From NCBI RefSeq assembly GCF_011008845.1, contig NZ_JAAIWM010000002.1, positions 558,001-622,000 on the forward strand: a stretch of 64,000 bases of DNA, written 5' to 3'. The first letter of the stretch is position 1, and each line of letters starts with the position of its first letter. This DNA comes from Bacillus mesophilus. GTDB taxonomy: Bacteria; Bacillota; Bacilli; Bacillales; SA4. Of this stretch, positions 30,872-41,786 are shown one piece after another. A program made the translations under genes and the position numbers. Below the pieces are notes generated by a model. It saw nothing but the letters and a program-made list of their open reading frames with translations. It did no database searches and had not been told where the DNA came from.

Positions 30872-33121
30872 TTATGGCTCTAAATCTTCCTCAACAGGTC
30901 TTGCCTTCTTTTTACCTAGGGTCTTACTCTTCCATATTAGCCATAGCTGAGCAGCAATGAATAATGAAGAATACGTACCAGCAATTAGACCTACTAATAG
31001 TGCTAGTGAGAAGTTAGTAATGGCGCTACTACCTAACAGCAACAACGCAACTGTTACAATGACAACGGTAAAGATTGTGCTTACAGAACGTCCTAGCGTT
31101 TGTCGTAAGCTATCATTTACAACAGATGCTAGGTCATCAAAGGTCTTAACCTTCTTACCACGAATCTTCATTATTTCTCTGATTCGGTCAAAGGTTACAA
31201 TCGTATCATTGATTGAATACCCGACAATCGTTAGAACTGCCGCGATAAAGGTTAGATCAACCTCTAATCGTAATAAGCTAAAGAATGCAATAATAAAGAA
31301 TGCATCATGCAACAAGGCTACAATAGCTGCAATCGCCATATAAATTTCAAAGCGAATTGTTACATAAATAATGATACCGATTGATGCAATTAATACCGAA
31401 ATAAATGCATTTTTAGCAAGCTCTTTCCCAACAGTAGGAGAGACTGTACTAACATTCGGCTCTGCACCGTATGTGTCGATAAAATGACTCTTTAACATAG
31501 CAACTTCATCTTCAGTAAACGTATCAAGAAAACGCAAAACAGCTATTTCGTTTTGATCGCCAGATAAGGTAATGTCTCTTGGCTCTATCTCAAAATCAAG
31601 AGCAGCAATCTCTGCTTCGACTTCTTCCACTGTTAATGTTTCATTAGACATTACTTCAACACGAGTTCCACTTGCAAAATCAATTCCAAGGTTTAACTTT
31701 AAGGTTAATAACAGGATTGCACCAATTACAACCATTGCCCCCGAGAACATAAAGTATTTTTTTCGATGCTTTACAAAATCAAATTTATCGAACCTAGTTG
31801 GGATATAATAATCTGTTTCTCCAGTTTCGATGTTTTGAATATCAGCTTCCTTAACACCAAAGTAAGAAACTTTCTTATTTAAGAAGCGACTGTTAACCCA
31901 AAGGCCCAAGAATAATCGCGTACCCCAAATAGCAGTAATAAAGCTTAATAAGATACTGACAATAAGCATGGTTGCAAACCCTTTTACAGAGCTTGTCCCA
32001 TAGACAAACAATACTCCTGCCGCTAGTAAGGTCGTGATGTTTGCATCAAGAATCGTTGCTAACGAACGACGGTTACCGGCTTTATAAGCTGACATAACTG
32101 ATTTACCAGTTTTTAATTCTTCTTTAATCCGTTCATAGGTAATGATGTTTGCATCAACTGCCATCCCTACACCCAAAATAAGTGCAGCAATACCTGGTAA
32201 AGTTAATACACCATTCATCCAATCAAACACCAATAGAACTAGATAAATATAAACACTTAATGTAATAACGGCAATAACTCCTGGGAATCGGTAGAACATT
32301 AACATGTAAACAAATACAAGGAGAATCCCTATGATTCCAGCAAATACAGTCTTTTGTAAAGCCTGCTCTCCAAACTGCGCTCCTACAGAAGTAGAATACA
32401 TTTCTTTTAATTCAACTGGCAGGGAGCCTGCATTTAAAAGATCAGCTAATTCTTTTGCTTCTTCGATCGTAAAATCTCCTGTAATAGTCACTGAGGTTGT
32501 GTTAAATACCTCTCCCACCGATGGAGCTGATAAATACTTGGGTGTCTCTTTTAGGGACTCTTCAGAAAAAGAGTCTCCTTCCTCGTAATCTAACCAAATT
32601 GGCATTAAATTTTGTGGTGCTAAGTCTAGAACATGCTTAGTTACCTTAGCAAATTCCTCAGCACTTTTTAAAGTAATCGCTACAATAGGCTTATTATTTT
32701 GATCGAAGGTTTGGGATGCTCCCCCCTCGACTAGGTCTGCCCCATCTAAAAGTTCAACATCATTTACATCTCTAAATGTTAGCTTAGCTTCAGTTGATAA
32801 GATCTCTCTGGCTTTATTTTGATCGTCAACTCCTGCTAATTGAACCCTAATTCGATTATCGCCTTCAATATCAATTCTTGGCTCACTTACACCTAAAACA
32901 TTAACACGTTTTTCTAAAGCTTTTACCGTGCTAATTAAGATATCCTGTGTAATCACATCTCCATCTTCTGCAGGTAGCACTTCATACAGTACTTCAAAGC
33001 CACCTTGGAGATCTAATCCTAGCTTGATATCATTCGTCACTCCAGTTGTCGTTGTACCAATTAGCCCACCTAGAAGCAAGACTAATAGAAAAAATATAAT
33101 TATCCGACCTTTTTTGACCAT
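30872..33121 (-). CDS. secDF: Protein translocase subunit SecDF (fused)
   Basis: 749 residues; SecD and SecF are fused as in Bacillus. The SecD half has KLGLDLQGG and the P1 domain, then ALLGVGMAVDANI-type (ILGVGMAVDANIITYERIKEEL) helices; the SecF half has GIDFASG and IVGYSINDTIVTFDRIRE. About twelve TM helices are present. SecDF uses proton motive force to pull secreted proteins after SecA. ATG at 33121 follows AAGGAGG. It stands alone as a transcription unit here, between the terminator and comN. Confidence 0.96.
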   Translation of the reverse strand: MVKKGRIIIFFLLVLLLGGLIGTTTTGVTNDIKLGLDLQGGFEVLYEVLPAEDGDVITQDILISTVKALEKRVNVLGVSEPRIDIEGDNRIRVQLAGVDDQNKAREILSTEAKLTFRDVNDVELLDGADLVEGGASQTFDQNNKPIVAITLKSAEEFAKVTKHVLDLAPQNLMPIWLDYEEGDSFSEESLKETPKYLSAPSVGEVFNTTSVTITGDFTIEEAKELADLLNAGSLPVELKEMYSTSVGAQFGEQALQKTVFAGIIGILLVFVYMLMFYRFPGVIAVITLSVYIYLVLLVFDWMNGVLTLPGIAALILGVGMAVDANIITYERIKEELKTGKSVMSAYKAGNRRSLATILDANITTLLAAGVLFVYGTSSVKGFATMLIVSILLSFITAIWGTRLFLGLWVNSRFLNKKVSYFGVKEADIQNIETGETDYYIPTRFDKFDFVKHRKKYFMFSGAMVVIGAILLLTLKLNLGIDFASGTRVEVMSNETLTVEEVEAEIAALDFEIEPRDITLSGDQNEIAVLRFLDTFTEDEVAMLKSHFIDTYGAEPNVSTVSPTVGKELAKNAFISVLIASIGIIIYVTIRFEIYMAIAAIVALLHDAFFIIAFFSLLRLEVDLTFIAAVLTIVGYSINDTIVTFDRIREIMKIRGKKVKTFDDLASVVNDSLRQTLGRSVSTIFTVVIVTVALLLLGSSAITNFSLALLVGLIAGTYSSLFIAAQLWLIWKSKTLGKKKARPVEEDLEP

Positions 33122-33237
33122 TCTTTAGTAAATCCTCCTTCTTAAATGCGAGTACTATGATGATTAGTATAATTGCTAGTGTATATGTACCGTTTAATTA
33201 TGAAAGAATCCATATGCTCTGTCAATTTGTTATCTCA

Positions 33238-33501
33238 TTAAGAGGGGAAACTAGGAAAGACAAATGGTTCCTTATAGGCTTCCACCGTGACAAAACTCAT
33301 ATAAACAGTTGTTGATAATGAAAGAATATCATTAACGGTATCACGAAGTGGCTTAGGTTCGTCTAGTTTCTTCCACTTTTTCTTTTTTAAGCAATCCCAC
33401 ACCTCAGCTTCATTTGCTCGGTTTAATCCATAAATATGAAATTCTTCAACCTTACTTTGAATGGCAGGTTGGACATATTCTCGCATTTCTTCCCAATTCA
33501 T
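33238..33501 (-). CDS. comN: Post-transcriptional regulator ComN
   Basis: 87 residues containing a compact domain (YVQPAIQSKVEEFHIYGLNRANEAEVWDCL begins near residue 10; only part is quoted by motif: YGLNRA, EVWDCL, DILSLS). It matches YrzD/ComN, which in B. subtilis promotes accumulation of comER/comE mRNA at division sites and poles. Position upstream of secDF in the same direction is conserved. The C-terminal tail (FVFPSFPS) differs from what I recall. Confidence 0.85.
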   Translation of the reverse strand: MNWEEMREYVQPAIQSKVEEFHIYGLNRANEAEVWDCLKKKKWKKLDEPKPLRDTVNDILSLSTTVYMSFVTVEAYKEPFVFPSFPS

Positions 33502-33579
33502 ATTATTTCCTCCTTGTCCAACTTTTAACTAACCTATAAACAACTTTCTATATTCTCCTATCAATCTCCTTGTTTTTAG

Positions 33580-33789
33580 AAGGCTGTTTTTCAGTATACT
33601 TTGTGATTTTTATAGATAACGCTCGTTCCATTGCGCTCCAAACACTTGCTTTCCGCGGGGAGGAAGTCGAGCCTCCTCGGCTTCGCCTGCGGGGTCTCGA
33701 CCTTTCCTCTATGTCCCGCAGGAGTCAAGTGTTTTCCGCTCCATTCCACTATGTAATTCAAGATACAACAATCTCTACTAAACAGCCTT
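33580..33789. repeat. Type B GC-rich repeat with inverted ends, copy 1
   Basis: A 210-bp element bounded by perfect 10-bp inverted repeats AAGGCTGTTT (33580-33589) and AAACAGCCTT (33780-33789), extending to 14 of 15 bases with flanks. Inside, ACACTTGCTTTCCGCGGGG at one side and CCCGCAGGAGTCAAGTGT at the other form a long stem, with GAGCCTCCTCGGC and GGGTCTCGACC between. It is much more GC-rich than the surroundings and resembles a repeat common in Bacillus genomes. Not coding. Confidence 0.8.
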
Positions 33790-33809
33790 TTAAGATGATA
33801 TAGCCTCTA

Positions 33810-34304
33810 CTAAAAAATGGAGATGGATAACATCCCGAGGCTAACTATGATTCCAGCTACCACTACTCCCAGACTAATCGAAATTAGAGCATAACGGAAT
33901 CTAATTGAAAATAACAAAGCTGCAATACATGCACTATAGGCTCCAGTTGTCGGAAACGGTACAGCTGTAAAAAGCATGAGTCCGATAGCCCCATATCTTT
34001 CAATGTTATTGCTTTTCTGCATTGTACGATTATAAAGCCAATCATAAAGCCTACTATACCAATTGAATTGTAGAAGCCACTTACTAATTGGCTGAAACAA
34101 AAGCAGAATTGGGATTATAGGAAGGATATTTCCAATCACACTCAAAGTAAAAGATTTAATAAGTGTGAAGTCATAATGGAGATAGGCGAGAGGTAACCCC
34201 CCTCTTAACTCTAGAATAGGCATTGCGGATACAATCATGACAAGTATTTCTGGAGGCAAAAACGTTAGATTTTGAACTATGAAATCACTAATCTTTTCTT
34301 TCAT
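33810..34304 (-). CDS. Small multidrug export-like membrane protein (COG2426)
   Basis: 164 residues, four to five hydrophobic helices, with the family motifs MPILELRGGLPLAY (about 29-42) and FTAVPFPTTGAYSACIAA (about 113-130). The family is named small multidrug export protein; transport has not been well shown. Divergent from spoVB. The type B repeat lies 20 bases downstream of its stop. Confidence 0.85.
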   Translation of the reverse strand: MKEKISDFIVQNLTFLPPEILVMIVSAMPILELRGGLPLAYLHYDFTLIKSFTLSVIGNILPIIPILLLFQPISKWLLQFNWYSRLYDWLYNRTMQKSNNIERYGAIGLMLFTAVPFPTTGAYSACIAALLFSIRFRYALISISLGVVVAGIIVSLGMLSISIF

Positions 34305-34469
34305 TTTTTTAATCCCCTTTATCCGTATAAGTTCTATTAGAAATAGATATGGGAATTATATTCAAATAAATTAAAACATATGTTGTCCTCTTTCTGTCAT
34401 GCTTGGCCCACCTTATCGCATATAGATATTGTATATGATAACACTGCGTTTGAGAAGGTAGGGTAGCTC

Positions 34470-36026
34470 ATGTCGAAACAAACCTTTCTAAAAGGGACTT
34501 TAATCTTAATTTTAGCCGGATTAATAACAAGAGTTCTAGGATTCGTTAATCGAATTGTTGTTGCTAGGATTATGGGGGAGGAAGGCGTAGGACTTTACAT
34601 GATGGCAGTTCCTACACTATTACTTACGATTACCCTCACTCAATTAGGATTACCAGTTGCTATTTCTAAGCTAGTCGCTGAAGCGGAGGCAGTTGGTGAT
34701 CGAAAAAGAATAAAGAAGATTCTTGTTGTATCATTAGCCACTACAGGAATTCTTAGCATCATTTTTACTGCGGGAATGATTGCTTTAGCACCTGTTTTAT
34801 CTCAAACTCTGTTAACTGATGAACGAACCTTTTATCCATTGATTGCGATTTCCCCTATTGTACCAATAGTCGCAATTTCTGCTGTATTGAGGGGTTATTT
34901 CCAAGGTAGACAAAATATGAAACCAGCTGCCTATTCTCAGGTTATTGAGCAGGTTGTGAGAATAACGTTAGTTGCTGTATTCACTAAAGCGTTTTTACCA
35001 TATGGAGTTGAATATGCTGCTGCTGGTGCGATGATATCTGTGGTCATTGGTGAGTTGATTTCTCTTCTTTATATGATCATGATGTTTAAAATGAAAAAGC
35101 GTGTTCGAGTTAGAAAAAACTTTTTCAAATCTGTTAAATCGGGTAAAGAAACGTTTCAAAGTCTTATGTCAATAGCGTTACCTACAACAGGAAGTCGGTT
35201 AATTGGGTCCATTGCTTATTTCTTTGAACCGATTGTAGTAACGCAAAGCTTATTAATAGCAGGTGTGACAACTACCATTGCAACTAAGCAATATGGAGAG
35301 TTGACTGGCTATGCTTTACCGTTGTTATTCTTACCATCATTTATTACCTATTCGTTATCTGTTTCTCTTGTCCCTGCAATTAGTGAGGCGGCTGCGAAAA
35401 ATAAAACGCTTTTAATTGAACATCGTCTACAACAAGCACTCCGATTATCGTTTGTGTCAGGAGGACTTGCAGTAGTTGTGTTATACGTGTTTGCAGAACC
35501 CGTGATGCAGCTCATGTATGGTTCGTCCGCTGCAGCTATTTATGTAAAAGTCATGGCTCCATTCTTTATTTTTTATTATTTCCAAGGGCCACTACAGGCT
35601 GTCTTGCAAGCCATGGACCTCGCGAAAGCTGCGATGATTAATAGCGTGATTGGAGCTGTTATCAAGATTGCTGTGATTTTCGCCTTAGCTACTCGACCTG
35701 AATTAGGGATTATGGGAGCAGCTTTAGCGATTGTAATTGGAATTATGCTTGTTACACTATTACATTTCTCTACTGTAATCAAAGTCATTTCTTACACCAT
35801 CTATGCCCGTGAATATATCAATAGTTTTATAACCATGGTTTTAGCTGGTCTTGCTGGTCATTATTTCTTTATGTATATGTTTGATTCTGCTCCGCTTATT
35901 TTCCGAACACTTCTGGCGATCGCAGTAACATCCATCATATACTTTATTCTTCTCATCCTCTTTAAACTAGTCCTTAAAGAAGAACTCAGAAGAATTCCTT
36001 TTATCGGCAAATATTTTGGTATTTAA
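34470..36026 (+). CDS. spoVB: Stage V sporulation protein B (MOP-superfamily flippase-like)
   Basis: 518 residues, the same length as B. subtilis SpoVB, with about 14 TM helices and MATE/MurJ-like motifs (GLITRVLGFVNRIVVARIMGEEGVGLY near the N-terminus, given as TRVLGFVNRI and EGVGLYMMAV). It is needed for spore cortex synthesis, probably by flipping lipid-linked wall precursors into the intermembrane space of the forespore. GGTAGGG precedes ATG 34470. SigE control is expected from the family; I could not identify a clear promoter. Confidence 0.95.
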   Translation: MSKQTFLKGTLILILAGLITRVLGFVNRIVVARIMGEEGVGLYMMAVPTLLLTITLTQLGLPVAISKLVAEAEAVGDRKRIKKILVVSLATTGILSIIFTAGMIALAPVLSQTLLTDERTFYPLIAISPIVPIVAISAVLRGYFQGRQNMKPAAYSQVIEQVVRITLVAVFTKAFLPYGVEYAAAGAMISVVIGELISLLYMIMMFKMKKRVRVRKNFFKSVKSGKETFQSLMSIALPTTGSRLIGSIAYFFEPIVVTQSLLIAGVTTTIATKQYGELTGYALPLLFLPSFITYSLSVSLVPAISEAAAKNKTLLIEHRLQQALRLSFVSGGLAVVVLYVFAEPVMQLMYGSSAAAIYVKVMAPFFIFYYFQGPLQAVLQAMDLAKAAMINSVIGAVIKIAVIFALATRPELGIMGAALAIVIGIMLVTLLHFSTVIKVISYTIYAREYINSFITMVLAGLAGHYFFMYMFDSAPLIFRTLLAIAVTSIIYFILLILFKLVLKEELRRIPFIGKYFGI

Positions 36027-36084
36027 GCTAATAGGATTTTTTGGTTTTTGGTACACCACAGCACCTTTCAAAAAAAAATGACAC

Positions 36085-36134
36085 AAAAAAAGTAACCTTC
36101 CTATATGTTTAAGAAATAGGGGTTACTTTTTTTT
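36085..36134. terminator. Bidirectional terminator between spoVB and yrbG
   Basis: AAAAAAAGTAACC and GGTTACTTTTTTTT flank an inner stem CCTAT/ATAGG. It has A and T tracts on both sides, so it serves both the spoVB gene on the plus strand and the DUF421 gene on the minus strand. Confidence 0.88.
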
Positions 36135-36770
36135 GTCTATTAAATCGATATAAAAAACTCCATTATCGTAGCTGCAGTATGAAATCTCCTTGATATTGCG
36201 ATATCCTAAATCACGCAGCTGCTGACGTAACCAAAAGTTCGTTTTATCTAATATTTTGAGGTGATTCTCTTGAACGGATCCATCGATAATTAACGGTAGA
36301 TGGAGAGTACTTCTTTTCTTATGATCCTTTTCAAATACTGATAGCTTTCCTGTTGGTTCTAAAATAGCAAACTCGACGTCAGCTAAATTGTTTACATTTT
36401 TGTCTCTTAGCTGTGTGAGTAAATCATCAAAGTTATACCGCTGTTTTTTCATCTGCTCCTCATTGATTTTGCCGTTCTCGATTAGCATTGATGGTTCTCC
36501 ATCCAGTAGGTCTCTAATTTTTTTACTTTTCAAAGATACTGTTGCTAAAGATATTTGGATGATCATTAATAATAGCATGGGTAAAACACTTTCAATTACA
36601 GGCTTATCAGGACTTTCGATTCCTGCTACTGCACTCTCAGCTATCATGATGAATACTACCAAATCCAATATGCTAAGCTCTCCAACTTCCCTTTTGCCCA
36701 TCAAACGAAAAATAATTACAATCAGGGCATATAAAAACAGAGTACGAGCAATGATTGTGACATACTCCAT
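36123..36770 (-). CDS. yrbG: DUF421 membrane protein (YrbG-like)
   Basis: 215 residues with three N-terminal TM helices and a cytoplasmic DUF421 domain (GKREVGELSILDLVVFI near residues 24-40; YNFDDLLTQLRDKN; RNIKEISYCSYDNGVFYI). Several members are SigB/SigF/SigG-type spore or stress membrane proteins (the YetF/YdfS family), without known activity. It lies next to spoVB as in B. subtilis. GGGGGAG precedes ATG 36770. Confidence 0.9.
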   Translation of the reverse strand: MEYVTIIARTLFLYALIVIIFRLMGKREVGELSILDLVVFIMIAESAVAGIESPDKPVIESVLPMLLLMIIQISLATVSLKSKKIRDLLDGEPSMLIENGKINEEQMKKQRYNFDDLLTQLRDKNVNNLADVEFAILEPTGKLSVFEKDHKKRSTLHLPLIIDGSVQENHLKILDKTNFWLRQQLRDLGYRNIKEISYCSYDNGVFYIDLIDKKK

Positions 36771-36862
36771 TTAGAACTACTCCCCCTTTTGAAACTCCAC
36801 ATATTTTCTACATTAGTTTATACAACCTTGTTTATTTCATAAGGGGAAGGATTTTCCATTGT

Positions 36863-38152
36863 TTAGAGAAATGGCAGTAAGTATCTGAAATATATATAAA
36901 CGGTGCACACGATTAAGGAAGCAACCACAACTGGAATACCGATTTTCATAAAGTCGATAAATTGGATATGTACCTTTTCTTTTAGTGCAAGTCCAACAAC
37001 AACTAAATTCGAGGATGCTCCCAGCAAAGTACCGTTTCCACCAAGGCAAGCTCCCAGTGCCAAGGACCACCAGAGTGGATCTAAGTTAGTCATGCCGTAA
37101 TCCTGAAATTCGATAATGACAGGGATCATAGCAGCAACAAAAGGTATATTATCGACTATACCCGAGAATAGACCTGTTAACCAAAGAATTAATAAGGCAG
37201 TTTTAGGCAAATCTCCTTCTGTATAATAAATGATTCCTCTAGCAAGCTCATCGATTATTCCTACCTCTTCAATGCCACCTACTAATAGGAATAACCCTAT
37301 AAAAAAGAATAACGTGGGCCAATCAACCTCCTTCAACACTTTCTCTGCTTTAATGGTGTGTCTTGTTAACAATAAGATTAATACCGCACCAGCAAGTGCG
37401 ATACTCGTTAACTCAATATGTAACAATGGATTTAGAACAAAGCCACAAATCGTTATAAGTAAAACGGCAATTGAAGGCAACAAAGACGAATCTTTGTTGA
37501 TAAACTGTTTGGGGTCTAGAGCCATCAGCTGTAACCGATTGGTCTCACTAACAATAAGTCTGTTTCGATAACTGACAATAATTCCAAACATGACCATTAA
37601 AAAGATAAAAATAGCAACAGGGGATAAATGCACTAGAAAATCATTAAAGGTTAAGTGTTTTACTGATTGTCCAATCATCATATTAGGTGGATCACCAATG
37701 AGTGTTGCCGTACCACCGATATTAGCCGATAAAATAATTCCAATTAAATAAGGAATGGCGGGTACCTGCAAGATCTTTACGATTTTAAAAAGAATCGGTA
37801 CTAGTAAAAGCACTGTCGTAACATTAGCTAAGAAGGCAGAGCCAAGAGCAGTTACAAGAGAAAGCATAAATAATAGCGGAATGGCATGCCCTTTTACTCC
37901 CTTGGCGAGAGCAATAGCAATAAACTCAAATATACCTGTTTTACTTGTAACAGAGACTAAGATCATCATTGCAAATAACAGGGCTATGGTATTCCAATCA
38001 ATGTACGTTAAAAAAGCCTTTTCCGTATCAAAGACTCCCACAATCAGCATTAAAACCCCACCCATACCAGCAACCAAAGTACGGTCTATCTTTTCAGAAA
38101 TAATGAGGATGTAACTTCCTATAAAAATGAGACATGTCAAGACCGTTATCAC
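36863..38152 (-). CDS. ArsB/NhaD family anion or Na+/H+ transporter
   Basis: About 429 residues, eleven to twelve TM helices, of the ion-transporter superfamily with TADxGGTATLIGDPPN-like motif (here SANIGGTATLIGDPPNMM) midway and GNGTLLGASSN near the C-terminus, the two conserved loops of ArsB/NhaD/SLC13 proteins. Substrate cannot be fixed from sequence. I place the start at GTG 38152 with AGGGGTGG upstream; a TTG eight codons earlier would include that site. It has no counterpart in this part of the B. subtilis map as far as I recall. Confidence 0.87.
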   Translation of the reverse strand: MITVLTCLIFIGSYILIISEKIDRTLVAGMGGVLMLIVGVFDTEKAFLTYIDWNTIALLFAMMILVSVTSKTGIFEFIAIALAKGVKGHAIPLLFMLSLVTALGSAFLANVTTVLLLVPILFKIVKILQVPAIPYLIGIILSANIGGTATLIGDPPNMMIGQSVKHLTFNDFLVHLSPVAIFIFLMVMFGIIVSYRNRLIVSETNRLQLMALDPKQFINKDSSLLPSIAVLLITICGFVLNPLLHIELTSIALAGAVLILLLTRHTIKAEKVLKEVDWPTLFFFIGLFLLVGGIEEVGIIDELARGIIYYTEGDLPKTALLILWLTGLFSGIVDNIPFVAAMIPVIIEFQDYGMTNLDPLWWSLALGACLGGNGTLLGASSNLVVVGLALKEKVHIQFIDFMKIGIPVVVASLIVCTVYIYFRYLLPFL

Positions 38153-38364
38153 GTTTCTGCCACCCCTACTTTTCAAGTATCTCTATCTCATACTATGTTT
38201 TGAAGTGTAGGGACATGCTTAAAGCATAAAAACTGTAGGAAGAATCTACTCTCTCCCAATCTTTTTCATTCTAAATTGATTAGGACATGAATATGCTTGT
38301 TCTAAAGAGCTTGGCTAGAAGATCTCTAGCTAATTAGATTGACTTTCGGGAGGAGAGAAGCAAG

Positions 38365-38754
38365 ATGGATGCAAGAAATATGGTCTCTGCAGTCATGTTT
38401 GGTGTGTTAACAGTTCTTGTGATTATTCTTACTTGTAGCTTGATTTTTTCACTTCTTTTAAGATTCACTGATCTACAGGAAACCTCGTTACAATGGTTAA
38501 TTATGACTTTATCATTCTTCGCTTTATTTGCTGGTGGATTTATCTCAGGAGGTAAAGGAAAGGAAAAAGGATGGATGATGGGAGGAGCAACAGCTATTCT
38601 GTTTACCTGCATTGTTCTCTTATATCAATTCTTAGGAAAAGAAGCAGGCTTCTCTATTGAACAAACATTTTATCACTTAGGTTACTTAGCAACCGCAGTA
38701 TTTGGTGGAATTTTAGGTGTTAACATTGCTGGTGGTAAAACTACATCTTCATAA
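38365..38754 (+). CDS. yrzE: TIGR04086 family membrane protein (YrzE-like)
   Basis: 129 residues with four hydrophobic helices and a glycine-rich loop (FISGGKGKEKGWMMGG) after helix 2. This pattern and the position before yajC match YrzE, a member of the TIGR04086 family of unknown function. GGGAGGAGAG precedes ATG 38365. Repeat copy A2 begins six bases after the stop. Confidence 0.85.
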   Translation: MDARNMVSAVMFGVLTVLVIILTCSLIFSLLLRFTDLQETSLQWLIMTLSFFALFAGGFISGGKGKEKGWMMGGATAILFTCIVLLYQFLGKEAGFSIEQTFYHLGYLATAVFGGILGVNIAGGKTTSS

Positions 38755-38759
38755 GAATA

Positions 38760-38973
38760 AAAGGCGCAAGCGCCTCGGCAGATGATGGCAGGCTAAGTGC
38801 GCAACGTCCTGTTGCGACGCCTGCCTGACCTGCATCCTGCAGGCCTCCGACATGCAAATGTTCCTTGAAGAGAAAAAGGGTGATTTTTCCCTTTACTCTT
38901 CAAGGTTTATTTGACCTAGGAAAAAGTGTACTTCCTTTTTCCCTCGAGGGGCTGGGCGCTGGAGCCGGATTAC
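38760..38973 (+). repeat. Type A modular hairpin repeat, copy 2
   Basis: 214 bp. The 5' end AAGGCGCAAGCGCC is followed by the head hairpin GGCAGGC/GCCTGCC (38787-38793, 38819-38825), with inner GCAAC/GTTGC, the CTGCATCCTGCAG hairpin, the central hairpin CCTTGAAGAG/CTCTTCAAGG (38863-38872, 38896-38905), a GGAAAAAG/CTTTTTCC-like hairpin, and the end GGGCTGGGCGCTGGAGC...GATTAC. It lies between convergent yrzE and yajC. Confidence 0.88.
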
Positions 38974-39025
38974 TATCTACTAGCAATAGTTATACACAAA
39001 CGAAAAACTTTATAATTTCCAAGAA

Positions 39026-39058
39026 AATGAAAAAAGAGCGGGGATTCCGCTCTTTTTT
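39026..39058. terminator. Terminator of yajC
   Basis: AAAAAAGAGCGG and CCGCTCTTTTTT form a near-perfect stem with loop GGATT, three bases past the yajC stop; A and T tracts on both sides allow it to act on both convergent transcripts. Confidence 0.88.
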
Positions 39059-39061
39059 ATA

Positions 39062-39322
39062 TTAGCCCTGAACTACATCACGTACTGCTGCACGATCAAA
39101 TGCTAGTCTAGAACCATCAGTTACCTTAATAACGATTGTAGCTTCATCAATGCTGTCTACAATACCATGTAAACCACCAATCGTTACAATCTTATCGCCT
39201 TTTTTCAGATCAGCTTGCATTTGTCTTACTGCCTTTTGCTTTTTCTGTTGAGGACGAATTAACAAGAAATAAAAGATTGCAAACATCAGTATAAGTGGAC
39301 CAATTGAAGTTAACATTTCCAT
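39062..39322 (-). CDS. yajC: Preprotein translocase subunit YajC
   Basis: 86 residues: one TM helix (about 6-24) followed by FYFLLIRPQQKKQK, the YajC hallmark, then a small cytoplasmic domain (KGDKIVTIGGLHG). It associates with SecDF/YidC in translocation. ATG 39322 has GGGGTG nine bases upstream; a GTG four codons earlier is part of that site. It follows tgt by 51 bases and likely shares the queA-tgt-yajC transcript. Confidence 0.94.
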   Translation of the reverse strand: MEMLTSIGPLILMFAIFYFLLIRPQQKKQKAVRQMQADLKKGDKIVTIGGLHGIVDSIDEATIVIKVTDGSRLAFDRAAVRDVVQG

Positions 39323-39373
39323 ATAAATTTTCACCCCTTTCTATTTTATACTCTAAGTAGGCCAAGCTCATGA

Positions 39374-41559
<2,186 letters not shown>

Positions 41560-41588
41560 TTATATTCACCTTTTCTTTAAATGATTTA

Positions 41589-41786
41589 CTATCTAAATCG
41601 ACCAATAAAATAAAAAATAACCGATAATACAACACTAACAATAATCGAGGTCACGATTGGAAAATAAAAGGTTACATTTCCTTTTTTAAACACGAAGTCT
41701 CCGGGTAGTCTACCAATAAACTGCCACGCCATTCCCACCAGTAATAAAACAAGTCCTGCTATCATTAATAGCTTGGGCATCTCCAT
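41589..41786 (-). CDS. yrzS: DUF2905 small membrane protein (YrzS-like)
   Basis: 65 residues with two TM helices (about 5-23 and 42-62) separated by the loop GRLPGDFVFKKGNVTFYFP, the DUF2905 signature. Its ATG shares a base with the ruvB stop (TAATG), so the two are translated in step. Function unknown; the fixed position after ruvB in Bacillus is notable. Confidence 0.88.
   Translation of the reverse strand: MEMPKLLMIAGLVLLLVGMAWQFIGRLPGDFVFKKGNVTFYFPIVTSIIVSVVLSVIFYFIGRFR

Noticed and set aside
30957-31343. 128-codon plus-strand frame inside secDF
   Set aside because: Antisense shadow of the SecF half; no ribosome site, and secDF is unbroken.
33570-33803. 77-codon plus-strand frame
   Set aside because: It spans the type B repeat from end to end, and the codons follow the hairpin structure.
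36837-37070. 77-codon minus-strand frame overlapping the ArsB/NhaD gene
   Set aside because: Out-of-frame shadow at the end of a well-supported transporter gene.
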